Assembly: GCA_021186555.1 (NCBI GenBank)
Contig: JAJKFL010000004.1
Location: 18,070,406 to 18,134,405, forward strand
Direction: 5' to 3'
Length of the DNA: 64,000 nucleotides
Source: Reticulitermes speratus
Lineage: Eukaryota > Arthropoda > Insecta > Blattodea > Rhinotermitidae
Shown here piece by piece: positions 22,186-33,639 of the stretch (positions are counted from its first letter, which is position 1; the number at the start of each line of letters is the position of its first letter). The position numbers and the translations under genes are program-made. The notes under the pieces are model-generated. The model ran no database searches and was not told the DNA's origin. It was given only the letters and a program-made list of their open reading frames with translations.

Positions 22186-23860
22186 CTCTTTTGCCATTAC
22201 ATATATTTTTATTCCATTAACTTTCTTTCCCGTAATATATAATTAATTTTAATACCAAAGAGTCAGCACAGTGTTTAATGTTAGATAAACACAGTTAATT
22301 AGTTACATGACTTCCGTTGAATACGTCCTGATGGCTAGTGAGAGAGTATTAATGTTGAGTGAAACCAGAGCAGTTCGATTACATCATTCTTCATATTTCG
22401 TTAAAATAATTCGAGAGGAACATAATACCTGCAGCAAATGGGCGAGTAAAATTAAATTGTCCATACGAAGGAGCAAAATGTAGCACGAAAGGACAAAAGT
22501 CATTCATAGTAACCTTATGACCATGAAATAACATAATGACTCTATCCAAACGCTATGAGACACTGACTTTCAAAATTACATCGATACAACTCTCATAATA
22601 TGTGCCACGAATCAGCGCAATAAACCGTAGATAATGGTATGTACTTCGAAAGATATGTGTGCAATTACGTGTTCTTATAACTTCATTTTTTATTTAACTT
22701 CTTCTAGAATATACTAAACAATATGCAATAAAATGCACTCATGTTCGGATAAACTCAGTAATCTTTGGACTTGGGGCTCATGGGGTGGCGTTTGGTTTCA
22801 TTTTGCAGATTACAGTGTTACACCGCAACCTAAATCGCAATTCCGAAAATTTTTTTTTGTCCTGCAATAACGACAAGTTAATATAAGCCTAGCTATGTTA
22901 CTTCAAGATTTCAAGCTTAAAAATCACCTACTCAAAACCTTTATGAAACCAACCAATCAACAAACAATTAATTTCATGTTTCTTCTTCCTTCCAATCGTT
23001 ATATTTCTCATTCTTCTTGTCATTGTGCTGGCACACATTTTCGATTTATTTTCATTTTAAGTTAAGGTATTCGTGTTTAGAGGAAACTAGCACCAAACAG
23101 CCGAATTATATCCAATTCCCCGAATTCCTTTTACGAAAAATATATTCATATTTCTATGAGATTTTTCTAATACAAAAGGTAAAAATAACCATGTGCTTCA
23201 GAAGGCTTATAGCGAATAAAAATTGTAAATTTCTATGCACAGTTATTCTCAGCATTAGATGAGGCAAGTGGCCAGATACTTGCTTCGGCAGGTTCATCTT
23301 CAAGGTACGAAAAATCTAGTAATGACTGGGTAGTATTAATGGTATTCAAAATTAGCGTTGATATAATGTCGCGAAGGAAAAGATGTGCCCTTATCAGAAA
23401 GCGAAACCGATCTTGCCTAATGCGTCTAGTAATTGCACTCACTGAGTTATACCCTTTCCGATGCTATTTGTAGATTTTAATTATCTAGTATGATATTTAA
23501 TTACTTTAATTTAAAATTTGTTGAGCAGTATGATCACATGTTTGGAAGTACCTTATTGTAGAAACCTTAATATCGTATAATCTGATTTTAAATGTAACTT
23601 CACAAGAGCGTTTAGCCTCCAATAAAGGGCATGAAAACTTTTTGTTGAAGTCCATTTACAATGTAGTTTACCTAGACAGCCAGCCTTTCGTAATCTGTTC
23701 ACCTTGCACTTCATGCTCTCGTGGGCTTGATGCCGCGCTGGAAACTGCTTCGCGATGTTGCTCATTATGACCTTCAGCACAATTCCTGTTATGCGAGATC
23801 GGAAGTTCTCACAGACGTATTGCTTGAAGGATTACGTCTTCTAGGGTAACTCTTTTTAGA
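22186..23860. other. no supported feature
   Basis: AT-rich. Short frames such as 23553-23780 (minus strand) have no motif I know. Confidence 0.45.
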
Positions 23861-23910
23861 CTACTTGACCCTGAAGATGAACGCAATACGTTAAATTCGA
23901 AACGTCGGTA
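23861..23910 (+). ncRNA. hammerhead-like motif, isolated
   Basis: CTGAAGA (23871-23877), T, an imperfect hairpin (23879-23898), GAAAC (23899-23903) and GTC (23904-23906). ACC before it (23868-23870) pairs with GGT after it (23907-23909). The order is that of a type I hammerhead with almost no helix III, plus one extra base before helix II. No inverted partner is seen nearby. Activity is untested. Confidence 0.35.
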
Positions 23911-24277
23911 CTATTTATCGTTCACACTGTGTAGCATCACTGAAGACTTTATTCATCATAACATCATTTAAATTATATATGTGCACCGGCCCGTCAAATA
24001 ATTTTCACAGTCGACAGCATTCGACTATGAAATGTTTGTATTCAAGAACATGGATGTCATGACAAAAAATAACTAATTGAACTTATGCAAAAATATGATT
24101 TCAATAGCACTATCATAATAGTTTTTATTCCTGATTCCATTAAAGAGATTTGACGGATGGAAACTTAATATTTGTTCAGCCAAGAGAAGTTGTGATTTTA
24201 TGGGACACGAGTGTTTAAAACCAAGTCTAAAAAGACCCGCATTATACTTTTTTCACGCTAGTTAAACATTATATAGG

Positions 24278-24280
<3 letters not shown>

Positions 24281-24309
<29 letters not shown>
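24281..24309. repeat. TA microsatellite
   Basis: Uninterrupted TA dinucleotides. Confidence 0.95.
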
Positions 24310-24311
<2 letters not shown>

Positions 24312-24811
24312 GTATGTGTAAAACCAATATTTTGTCTGAAAGTTTTTTCTCTGTTTTTCTATTATAGGCCTACTATAGAAGTGCCTATGAATCTTCTGCC
24401 TAAGTTATTGAAAAAATAAGTTGATTTATTGTAAGGATAAATTTATAATTAATTACAGGAACCTGTGATAGTGTCACTTCGAATTCAACGCCATAAACCG
24501 AGTATTATCGAAATATAAATTCGTGATTTGCCAAAATATTACAATAGATAGGCTATTTTGTGGACATAATGTATTATATGGTGGGATGTCACTGAGTCAC
24601 CGCGACGTCAAATGGGCGTGATGTAAGAACTAAGCGAAGGCTCGTGTTCTTGGTACACTCTATTGTTTTGAGGTAATTAATGTCATTTACCTGCTGAGAC
24701 AGAATTGTCCTTGTGCCTACACACCATTCCTTGAAGGCGTAAATTGGAGGTAAAGCTTTGCAGGTTTGTAATCTCAGCAATACAATGACGTAATTAGTAA
24801 CGGTCATCAAA

Positions 24812-24987
24812 TTATGGGCCGCTTTATCCCAGAGGAAATTCCCCAGTCCGCATTATTTGGGAGATTGTGTGGGCTTCAGAAACTTTTGTATGTAATGACG
24901 AAAAGAAAATGCCTTACGTCAGTACGGAATTGAAGTCCGCTGCCTAAACCGCAGCCTTCGCGTCACAAAAGTCTGTAGCATTATCCA
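24812..24987 (-). mobile_element. SINE family D, degenerate copy
   Basis: GGGCCGCTTTATCCCAGAGG matches the GGCCGCTTTATTCCGGGGG block of copy 2, and the right end has a decayed B box (GGAATTGAAGTCC on the plus strand). Confidence 0.5.
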
Positions 24988-24989
24988 TG

Positions 24990-25183
24990 ATTCAGAATAA
25001 TAATAATAATAATAATAATTAATTTCAGCTCCTTTTATTAACGTGAAGGCACAGCAGCCATAGGGCCAATTACTTAGACAGCACAACAATATAAAACAAA
25101 CACATCCAGTAACTAACAACAAACACAAGCACGTAGAAAAGAAAAAAGAAAAACGTATCACATCAGGTAACAAGCAGCATGAA

Positions 25184-25219
<36 letters not shown>

Positions 25220-25220
25220 A
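24990..25220 (+). repeat. AAT microsatellites flanking dispersed repeat E, copy 3
   Basis: AAT units at 24995-25018 and ATT units at about 25184-25218 bracket a third copy of repeat E (25015-25110: CCTTTTATTAACGTG, CACAGCAGCC, GGGCCAATTACTTAG, ACAGCACA). Confidence 0.55.
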
Positions 25221-25777
25221 GTAAAAATGTTTATAATAATAATAAAGATTTCCTCGAAAAGTAGAGTAACTATTTTCCATAAAATTCACTTAGCAATACC
25301 AAGAATTCACCTACTGTCAATGAAGATGTAATGTAGATTTTAATGGTAAAACGTTTATATGTATATTTCAGGAATGATCGTGAAACAAATTTTTTTTACA
25401 AAACAAGAACAGAAACTACCATAATGTAATCTTAAATGTAATCTTACGTAATAACATGCGAAGCAACGTGTCTGTTCTACAACTTCTTTTGTCAGACACA
25501 TTAAACCTTCTGTAATTTTCTGCTTCACATTTTACATTACACAAGCATTCTACTGCCGCAGAGTTCTGCTAGCTGACCCAAACCTGTGACCTCACACAGC
25601 GCCTCATCTCTCTTTCTCGTCCTATTCTTATTCTTGAATTATCTCTGACAACGCCCTGCATTCCCCAGGGCTGCTTGTTTCACGATAACCAAATCAACAT
25701 GCCTATCTTCCGATCATTCCAAACGAATTAGTATTTAATTTTATGTTGTGTGTACCGTGCATTTTATCGCAAGTCAA

Positions 25778-26298
25778 AATCAACCAACACTAAATGCACA
25801 AGATTATTGGAAAGAATAAGATATATTTTCAACCTCTACATATGTTTCGGCAAATAGATTGCCATCTTCAGGTTTATGTGTCAAAGAACTACAAGTGCTA
25901 TCTGCATCCAAATATACAATATATGGTTTCACAGTAAAAGTTTTTACGCATGTCACAATTCAAGATAAATAGCTGGACAAAATTATGAATTAACAACAAT
26001 AAATGCACTAAGCGTAGTGTATTTATTGTTAAATTATTGAATTAAACACAATTAATATATTATGAATAGTGTGTATATTGTTTTTAATTAATAATTTTGT
26101 CCAGCTATACATCTTGAATTGTGACGTGCGTAAAAACTTTTACTGTGAAACCATATATTGTATATTTGGAATCTGCTAACACTTGTAGTTATTTGATACA
26201 TACCCCCTGAAGATGACAATATATTTGCCGAAACATATGTCGGGGTTGAAAATATATCTTACACTCACCAATAATATTGTGCCTTTGTTGGTTGATTT
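25778..26298. mobile_element. foldback element FB3
   Basis: Long inverted repeat beginning AAATCAACCAAC and ending GTTGGTTGATTT. The arms pair over much of their length, including ATGGTTTCACAGTAAAAG near 25922 and its complement near 26140. Each arm carries the hammerhead-like motif facing outward: degenerate on the left (minus, 25831-25876), very well formed on the right (plus, 26202-26246). No coding capacity and no clear target-site duplication. Confidence 0.8.
26202..26246 (+). ncRNA. hammerhead-like motif in FB3 (best example)
   Basis: ACCCC (26202-26206), CTGAAGA (26207-26213), T, helix-II-like hairpin (26215-26229), GAAAC (26230-26234), ATAT, GTC (26239-26241), GGGGT (26242-26246). 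ACCCC and GGGGT pair fully (5 bp), which places the GUC where a hammerhead would cleave. The one departure is the T between CTGAAGA and the hairpin. Core residues follow the known CUGANGA...GAAA...NUH pattern; activity is inference. Confidence 0.4.
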
Positions 26299-27298
26299 AG
26301 AATTACGTAGTATTTACTTTCTTTAAAGCCAGCCTGTGACATTATGAACATTCACGTACGTTGATGCTTTTCATCGGAATAATTCGAAGATGAAAGCCCT
26401 CAGGGATAATACGCCATATCGACTGCTATGCAATTAGGAAGAGCGTAATGCTTTCATTTCTAGGCAAAGCAGTCCAAGAAGAGTACATTTCTTGGAGTAT
26501 TGTTAAATACTCCACGCATAAACAACTTTCATTCCTAATCTTCCGTGTTGCTAATTATATTTTCGATGTGATACTGCAAAAGGCAATAAACTGACAATTA
26601 GGCTCGTAGATTTGTCTTTGTGTAGAATAATGTAAAACAGGTTGAATATTGGTCCTCAGAAGTCTGGCTGCTGTTTACCCGTCCTTGAAACAGAAATGGT
26701 TGTAACAACTGATGTAGAAATTCAAGGAAGCGAACATTATGACGAAATGCTTGGAACTTCTCATTCGTAAAGGGGAAGGACCTGATTCGAATCTCTTCCA
26801 TTCGATCTTCAGACAAAAATTTTGTAAATGTGTTCCACATTTATTATGCGTGCCACAGGCCTCACTCATTTGTAAGTCTTGATTTTGTCAGCTTAATAAT
26901 ATTTGGTGAAAAATAAAAACCGTGAAACTTTCATTGTGTGATTTTCTACAACTGCCTATTAAAATTATTGTTTAAATGTAACTACGATTTAACAGAGATA
27001 TTTGTGGCTCCGAACCACTGCTGCAGCTATCGTTAATTGCAGCAGAGCAAATGAATGCATTGATGATGTTCATTACCCATCTGAGCGCAGGCTGAAGTAA
27101 ATACGTATCTCTACCAATAAAGACATTTTAGCATTTTTACCTCATAATATGTACTGAGAAAATAAATCCGGTAATGTTGCATATTCTGTTTATTGATGTT
27201 TCAAATGCTTGTAAATAACCAAAATAATTTACCATATGGGGTAAAATTTGCCTACTAGTCTACAGTATACATACTCCAAAATGTTTCAGTTCTTAAGG
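26299..27298. other. no supported feature
   Basis: Mixed-composition sequence. The overlapping minus-strand frames near 26598-26869 carry no motif I recognise. Confidence 0.45.
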
Positions 27299-27339
27299 AA
27301 ATATCTTCAGGGAATTTAGAAAATTTTGAATTTTGTACA

Positions 27340-27369
27340 CTCCCTGAAGATGGTTACATCTTCAGGGAG
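27340..27369. repeat. perfect short hairpin with CTGAAGAT arms
   Basis: A 13-bp perfect inverted repeat (CTCCCTGAAGATG and complement) encloses a 4-base loop (GTTA). A further TCTTCAGGG lies at 27303. The arm word is the same CCCTGAAGATG that starts the hammerhead-like motif, but the GAAAC...GUC part is missing. Confidence 0.8.
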
Positions 27370-27997
27370 AACAGAAAGAAGATGGAGTTTTATAATATAG
27401 ACTAACAGTAATATTTTACCTGATATGGTGTATGTTGTTGGTTTTTTACGACGATTGAAAAAAATATATGAAATAAAATCATGTCCTTCGAATAGACATA
27501 AATATTTAGTAAATATTGTAATAATAGCTTTAAAAATGCAGAAAGTAATAAATGTGAAAATAATTTTCCGAATGTTTCGACAATCTGCATTTATAGGTTT
27601 TCCTAAACACGGGTCACGAGACGCACAGAACAAAGCCAATCTTTTAAGCGTCAATATATCGGAGGTCATGTAAATATGTAGTCTCCAACCCCCACTGAAG
27701 CCTTAATGATGTGGCTATTAGACGGTAGGACAATATATTAACTATCAGTGTTACTACCAATGTCATGACGAGTAAGTTGACTGAAGAGACAAAGCTGGTG
27801 TCTTGTATTCCAAACGTTCCCGCTTTAAATTTTGGCCTCGACATCCACTCCTCTGACCAAAACTTTTCTTAGTTTTCCTCAGTGTCTCAACGTAATAATG
27901 ACATGTTACCTCAAGCACTGGACGACCGATTCTATTTACATTCTTTGCAATTCATTATTCAGCAATCCACTTGACGTTCAAAATTATATTCCATTTC

Positions 27998-28235
27998 TCT
28001 GTGGCGCTACAGCTCAAATCGGGCAATCGTCTTTAAGGAATCTACATCACACACAATTAGACACACGCACCCGGCAAGACTCCTCTGAACGAGTGATTAG
28101 CTCGTCGCAGAAGCCGCTACCTACACAACACACAACAGACGAACATCCATGCCCCGAGAAGGTTTCGAACCCGCGATCCCAGCAATCAAGCGGACGCACA
28201 TCTACGTCTTAGACCGCACAGCCACCGGCATCGGC
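27998..28235 (-). mobile_element. SINE family A, subfamily b, copy 3
   Basis: Minus-strand copy with head GCCGATGCCGGTGGCTGTGC, B box GGTTCGAAACC, and the subfamily-b 3' end (TAGCGCCACAGAG instead of GTCGAGCCA). Diverged from subfamily a. A 65-bp tandem triplication starts just beyond its right end. Confidence 0.8.
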
Positions 28236-28250
28236 TACAAAGCTATATAG

Positions 28251-28448
28251 CAAATATACTGACTGGGTCATTAAAGCTACCACAAATACAGTAATGAATA
28301 CTAACGTCACCAGTACAAACATACTGACTGGGTCATTAAAGCTACCACAAATACAGTAATGAATACTAACGTCACCAGTACAAATATACTGACTGGGTTA
28401 TTAAAGCTACCACAAATACAGTAATGAATACTAACGTCACCAGTACAA
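28251..28448 (+). repeat. 65-bp tandem repeat, 3 copies
   Basis: Units anchored by ATACTGACTGGGT at 28256, 28321 and 28386. They differ by only a few bases, so the triplication is recent. It begins about 15 bases past the head end of the SINE A copy at 27998-28235. Confidence 0.95.
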
Positions 28449-29656
28449 TATATCTAGATTTTACGCCCAGTATAAACATCCATGCATTTCTCCCATATCA
28501 AGCTTTATTGCCACAGTTTACCTTGTGGTGTCGTCTTGTGTACTGTAATTATTCCTTCAAAGGTTATGTGTGGGATTCTACAAAAAAGTGGCTTATGGTA
28601 AAGGCAGTAGAACATTCTCTGTTCGAATGACACTGTGGCCTACTTATTGTGCTACCACGCATCTCTGCCCACTGGCAAACTCTCTTCACCGGCTGGAAAT
28701 ACCAGTTCCTACCGCTGTTGTTTATTTATAACTTGTCGCTTTACGAGTAGCTGTTTTAAATTGGAATCTAAATCACCTTATATGTAGTTTATATTAATTA
28801 GTCACTTATTATATTATTAAAAAACTACTGGTGTGGTCAGCACTTTTCCAATGTAGTCTCTTGCCTTCAAAATTGGCGTTTAGAGACCAACAGATCTGAA
28901 TTTGAAACAGCGGTACTGAATTAAGGATTTAAAGATAAGTCGTTACTTCATGTACCACCAGGTTCAAGATTCACAAATTCTGCATGCTTCCAACGGAGAG
29001 CATTTTTGTTAAACAAAGTTCATAGAAAATTCCGCGATAATTCCCTTATACTTCATTAACCGCTTGGTCTTTATAATGGGACAGGTAGGAAGAGATCTGA
29101 AAATTTAGGTTGACTTAAGCCTTCAACTGATTTGAGTATCACATTGCAATCCCATTACGTCGCCGCGAAATTTCGGAATTAGTCGACTTTTTTAACATAC
29201 ACAACTTGGTCTAGTTTGCACAGCTGGGTAACAAAAGTTTTGTTGTGTGACTTATAGACAATACCTGATGTCATATTTGTTAGTTTACACTTTGCATTAT
29301 GCTTCTGAAATTTTGTGTGATGACAGACGTTTTACAAGGACGTAAGTTTTCTTGTTACCGAGAATGTATAAAAATATAAAAAAACAATAAATCAGGAAGT
29401 AAGAGTGTGTTATCGGTCTAATAACAACAGATAGGCATACAGTATTGGTGTGGTAACAGACAATAAATTTAATCGTTTTAGGCCTTTTTAAACAACATTT
29501 ATGTTAAGTTACCTTCGATATCTTTATGAAGGCAATATTTGAGACCGCTAATTAAAAAGACTCATGATAACTATTCCTCTGAAGTGGCCTTTCTTTTTTG
29601 AGGCATGACAGTAAAACACAACATAGGCAAACGATCTCCTTTACACAGAAACTTAC
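28449..29656. other. no supported feature
   Basis: Unique-looking sequence with no open frame or repeat that I can match. Confidence 0.45.
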
Positions 29657-29734
29657 TTAGCGAACCCATTAATAGCCAAAACACGATTTAATACAGAGTA
29701 GCCACACTCATTGTTTTTAAGTTTTTGTATGAAC
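29657..29734 (-). other. exon-like segment, product unknown
   Basis: On the minus strand a good acceptor (tatttggtttttag) precedes an open frame FIQKLKNNECGYSVLNRVLA then INGFAK, ending at a consensus-like donor (gctaa|gtaagt). Length 78 bases. No domain is recognisable, and a GTAAGT word with an open frame upstream is expected by chance a few times in 64 kb. Confidence 0.2.
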
Positions 29735-29756
29735 CTAAAAACCAAATATTCTTTAT

Positions 29757-29969
29757 CTAATGTGTATATTCTTTACGAGATTTAGAATTAACTCGGCGGT
29801 GTTCCTGAAGATTTAATTCTGTTGGGATGTTACGCCGTGTCGTCTGATAAATAGGTATCAATAGTTCGAAGGTTCGTAAGATTTGCATCTTCGTGTTAAG
29901 CAGTCCATGAATCTGGATTGAAAGCACTACTACCCTGCAAAATTCCGACATCCATGTACCAGTTTTCAT
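29757..29969 (-). repeat. fragment of widespread insect repeat (YQTTRRNIP type)
   Basis: The minus strand reads IPIYQTTRRNIPTELNLQEH then RRVNSKS. From memory this matches a phrase (YQTTRRNIPED...RRRENLKS) that recurs in spurious predicted proteins of many insects. The DNA word TGTTACGCCGTGTCGTCTG here recurs in related form near 36010-36020 and on the opposite strand near 36133. Not a host gene. Confidence 0.5.
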
Positions 29970-31198
29970 GGCCTAAAATCCCAGAATACTCGAATCTTCA
30001 AAGGGTACTTTATTGTTTAATTCTTATTTATAAATGCAAGGAGAGAAGCTGTACAGCAAAGTTTCGCCCGTGTATACTCTCATCTTTTTTTAATGCTCTA
30101 TGAAAGTATGTCGAAGTCCAAGATCGTAGAACCAATAGCGGCATATCATAACCGTGGAAAACAAACACATTCTCGCCTTTATTTGCCAGAGTATTCTCGT
30201 TATTGGCAGAGTGTGCTGTGGTATAAAGTGTACATGGCCAATGAAGTGCGTGCTTTTTGTGGCCAGTGAAGGCACTTACGTTCTTTCTCCTGCCGTTCAT
30301 TGTTTTCGGCTATTTTGCAGCACTGAGAAGAGGATTATAATGACTTTTCAGTTATTTTATAACGTTCCACCGAAGTAACAACGTAAGGAGAATCAGAAAT
30401 TCAAAGCCACTCGACACGAAAGTGTCAGTGCCTCCCACGTCCGATCTCCACGTTCTACCTTTTCATATCCATATTAATATTAAATCTCCATCTTTTTTCT
30501 GTCTTTCTACAGGAAGTTTTCCAAGAACATTTCGCAGGAACAAGTCTGTTCACTTTCCTTTTCTGCAGCATAATCGCCAGTCCCTTACATTCACCAATAT
30601 TTGGGCATATATTGTGGAAGCAGGGAAAATTCAAATTACAGGACACCCGTCTGCTTTTTAAAAATTAAGTGCCTACAAATTTAATGTCGTCTTCGATAAA
30701 TATGGCACAATTTCAGATTCAGAAACCTCTCTGTTTCCTGCCGTACAGAGAATATTTCTGTCAAGTTATCCTAAATGACAGACCTTTGACAGGCGTGCAT
30801 TTACTGGTATTTGCGTCCCAAATCTGCTCCTGATTATTCAGCAGATTGCCAGCGGCAACATGCCGAAGCATACGAAAGGGAGACGAAGAAGGACATTGCG
30901 TGGTTTCTTACTGCTCCGTGGAAAAACTAGGATCTCAGTCAAATGAAATAGTGCATGTAAGGTCATTAGTATCGGTTTTATTTATCTCGTAACCAAAGAC
31001 GGATTAAAGTGGAAGCAAAAGATATTTTTTTCTGTGGCGCAACAGCCTAACTCCTGTCAAGACCGCCTCATATTTCATGTTTCTAGATGAAACACAAGCT
31101 AAGAAATTTACAGTCCTGGTTCTCGCCCTATTAAGTATGCAAAAATAAATGAAATACGCATTTTGATTAATATTTCTTTACAATGTAGAAGTAAACAC
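29970..31198. other. no supported feature
   Basis: Several overlapping open frames on both strands at 29918-30661, none with a recognisable motif. Nothing repeats elsewhere in the window. Confidence 0.4.
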
Positions 31199-31341
31199 GT
31201 ATATGGAGGCCATTATTTCCGCTTCTCCCTCTTTCTGTGTGTGAACTGGTAGCAGCGTCTAAAGAGCTTGACAGATTTTGTTTATTGAGATATGCGAGAA
31301 AGTCGCTAAGAGTTGTCGAGTAATTCAAGTTTTCATTCACA
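31199..31341 (-). other. exon-like segment, product unknown
   Basis: The minus strand has an acceptor with a T-rich then G-rich tract (ttttggtgggggtcag), followed by an open frame VNENLNYSTTLSDFLAYLNK then QNLSSSLDAATSSHTERGRS. The suggested donor (atac|gtgttt) is poor. Protein-like composition, but no domain I know; it could equally be an old transposable-element frame. Confidence 0.18.
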
Positions 31342-32654
31342 CTGACCCCCACCAAAAAAAGCGCAGTTAATTACGATCATGTTTGAGCTATCTACGTCAG
31401 AATATTTAATAAACTGTTAATCTAGTTTTGGTAAAATTCGAAGTAACCAAACCCAATTCCAATAAAGTTTTTGGAAATTTTATGTACAAAATTACAAAAT
31501 AGAGCTTTCACAATTTAGTTCCAAGCACTAGTACTTACATACAAGTTTTGTATTTTAATTTGTTTATTATAATAAGACAAATAATTATTTTTGCTAAAAT
31601 AATGTTTTTTGTGTTGTTGTTTTCTTGTTCTTGTTGTTTTAATCGTCGTTACCTGTGTCATCTTCACTGAAACTCTCACAAATAATATAGCTGAAAGCCC
31701 GAGCATGCGCCTTGGCCGTGTCATAATTTGCTACCTCTCCTATCCTTATGTTATACATGTGTACCTTAGACCAAAAGGTGCGTAACACGTAGTTGAACGT
31801 AGGCCGAAGTCTCGATTTTAAACATGCGTTCTTTCCTTTCAGTTGTTCATTTTACTGAGTATGTTATACTTTATTTTCTAAAATAAAATGATGTATAAAT
31901 CGTTTAGGTAATTCTAACTGCTATATCAGACTTAAAATTTAATTCTCGTATCCCTAAAACTGTTTTAAAACAACTTATCCGATTTGTGTCCCACGAGGGT
32001 CATTTCTTTATTAAGTAGCCTCTATTGGTAACTGAACAAAACAACGTTAAATGTGCGAAAGGCTGTAGATGGACATGTTGCTACTCGACAGAGCACAACA
32101 AATTTTTAACTTTCTCACATGAGTGCTTACTACTCTCACAAAGTACCACGGAATGAGTCTTTGTACAGAATATTTACAGAACTTATCTACTTGTTCAACA
32201 GGTCAATGCACACCTTCTATTGTTGTATGTTAGGTAATTTTCTCAGTGAAATGTCTCGAAAAACGCAACTCTGATTTCGCTGGACATGTTAGACGCTGAA
32301 CTTCCGCGGTCAATGTATTGTGGTTTCTATAAAGTGCTACCGCGGACGGAATGTCATGTGAGAGATGGGTATAACATGCAATACCAGGCCGTAGAAGGAA
32401 CTGAAGAAGGAGCCAAAGAAAGACTGTTGAATCTGAAGGACAGTTATGAAGTCTACTAGGAAGGCCATGACTCCTTCAGGGCAGTGACGTAGTTGCATTA
32501 AAATAATTTACATAATGACGTATAACACTATGGATTCGTAGTACTTATTTTTATGTTCAATTTAACAATGCTGTCAGCTGCTCAGTCTGTACGGCGCCCA
32601 GGAGTACCATGTTACCGAATAATGATTAAATATATGTGGACGGAGGTGGCAGAG
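31342..32654. other. no supported feature
   Basis: AT-rich, no matched repeats. A short GTT-rich tract lies near 31610-31640. Confidence 0.45.
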
Positions 32655-32800
32655 GCTACTTTAAAGTGCGATGCCAGAATTTGCCTGGAAGGACTGAGGA
32701 AAAGCACAAAAATCCTCACTTAGAATTGTCCGTTCCCAGGCCAAGGTTTGAAACAGGTACCTCCCGAATACAATTCTACACGGTTACTGCTAACCAACCC
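32655..32800 (-). mobile_element. SINE-like family G, copy with tRNA-like head
   Basis: On the minus strand: GGTTGGTTAGCAGTAACCG (A-box-like), TGTTTCAAACC (B-box-like), then TTTTCCTCAGTCCTTCCAGG and CAAATTCTGG, shared with the copy at 10326. Confidence 0.4.
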
Positions 32801-33086
32801 GTTCAGAGAGACAACTTCTTAAACTTCACTTTAATACACATTTCACAGTTTAAGATAACCGACAAAATAATAAACATCCATACAGTCCTGTAGCCATCGT
32901 TCGCTGCGGAACCGTAGTCCTCTGTATTAGGGTTGCAAACACGAAGGAAAATGATTCATGACACTGTGAATTACTACTGCAGTATCAAGTGGCTCTGTGT
33001 GTTGTTGTAGACAAGTCCTGTAATCACCAACCAAGTCAGTAGCCATCGGTGCCAGTTTTAATCTTTGCACCATGACATCAAAAGTT

Positions 33087-33344
33087 TTTTTTTTTGTGAA
33101 AGGCCCCCCTAGTAGATGCTACGGACATACCGCTGCCATAAGGCTTATTGTGCAACCTTGTGACGAAGATTAAGATTTTTTTTTTCATTTTTCCGTGTAA
33201 TGGAGCACCGGTGGAATGAAATTGACAGGGGAAAACCGAAGTGCCACTTCGTCCACCACAAATCCCACATGGACAAGACCCGGGATCAAACCCGGGCCTC
33301 CGCGGTAAAAGGCCGGCGACTAACCGCCTGAGCATGGCACGGCC
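33087..33344 (-). mobile_element. SINE family B, nearly full-length copy
   Basis: Minus strand: GGCCGTGCCATGCTCAGGCG head, a B box broken by one change (GTTTGATCCCGG), the AAGTGGCACTTCGG block, and a tail through GAGGGGG-like sequence ending in a 13-base poly-A. The flanks GACATCAAAAGTT (33074-33086) and GACATCAGAACTT (33345-33357) match at 11 of 13 bases, an aged target-site duplication. Confidence 0.85.
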
Positions 33345-33429
33345 GACATCAGAACTTACGGAGGAATGGTGGCAAGGCTGCATACATTCTACAAATCCGC
33401 ACTAGACGCTTACGACTGGATCAGCTTCA

Positions 33430-33575
33430 ACCACTGGTTATTTAACCCCGGTGAAAAAATAATCGAGTTCATTGTTTACAGTGACTGTCCGTAGGCGGTA
33501 GCGAAGATAAAATTCCTGTCCGTGCTGGGAACCGAAACCCTGTTATTCAGTCAGTACCCACATATCCAACCTCAC
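33430..33575 (-). mobile_element. SINE family D, degenerate copy
   Basis: GAAGATAAAATTCCTGTCCG and the ACCGAAACCC B-box remnant match the head side of other D copies. Boundaries unclear. Confidence 0.35.
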
Positions 33576-33639
33576 ACAAGGGAGGATAAATTTAGAATTT
33601 TTCATTATAATAATATTCCAAATGAACTTTTAACAATAT

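Noticed and set aside
29798-29845. CCTGAAGAT near GTGTCGTC as a hammerhead-like site
   Set aside because: No GAAAC between them; the words belong to the TGTTACGCCGTGTCG repeat shared with 36000-36160.
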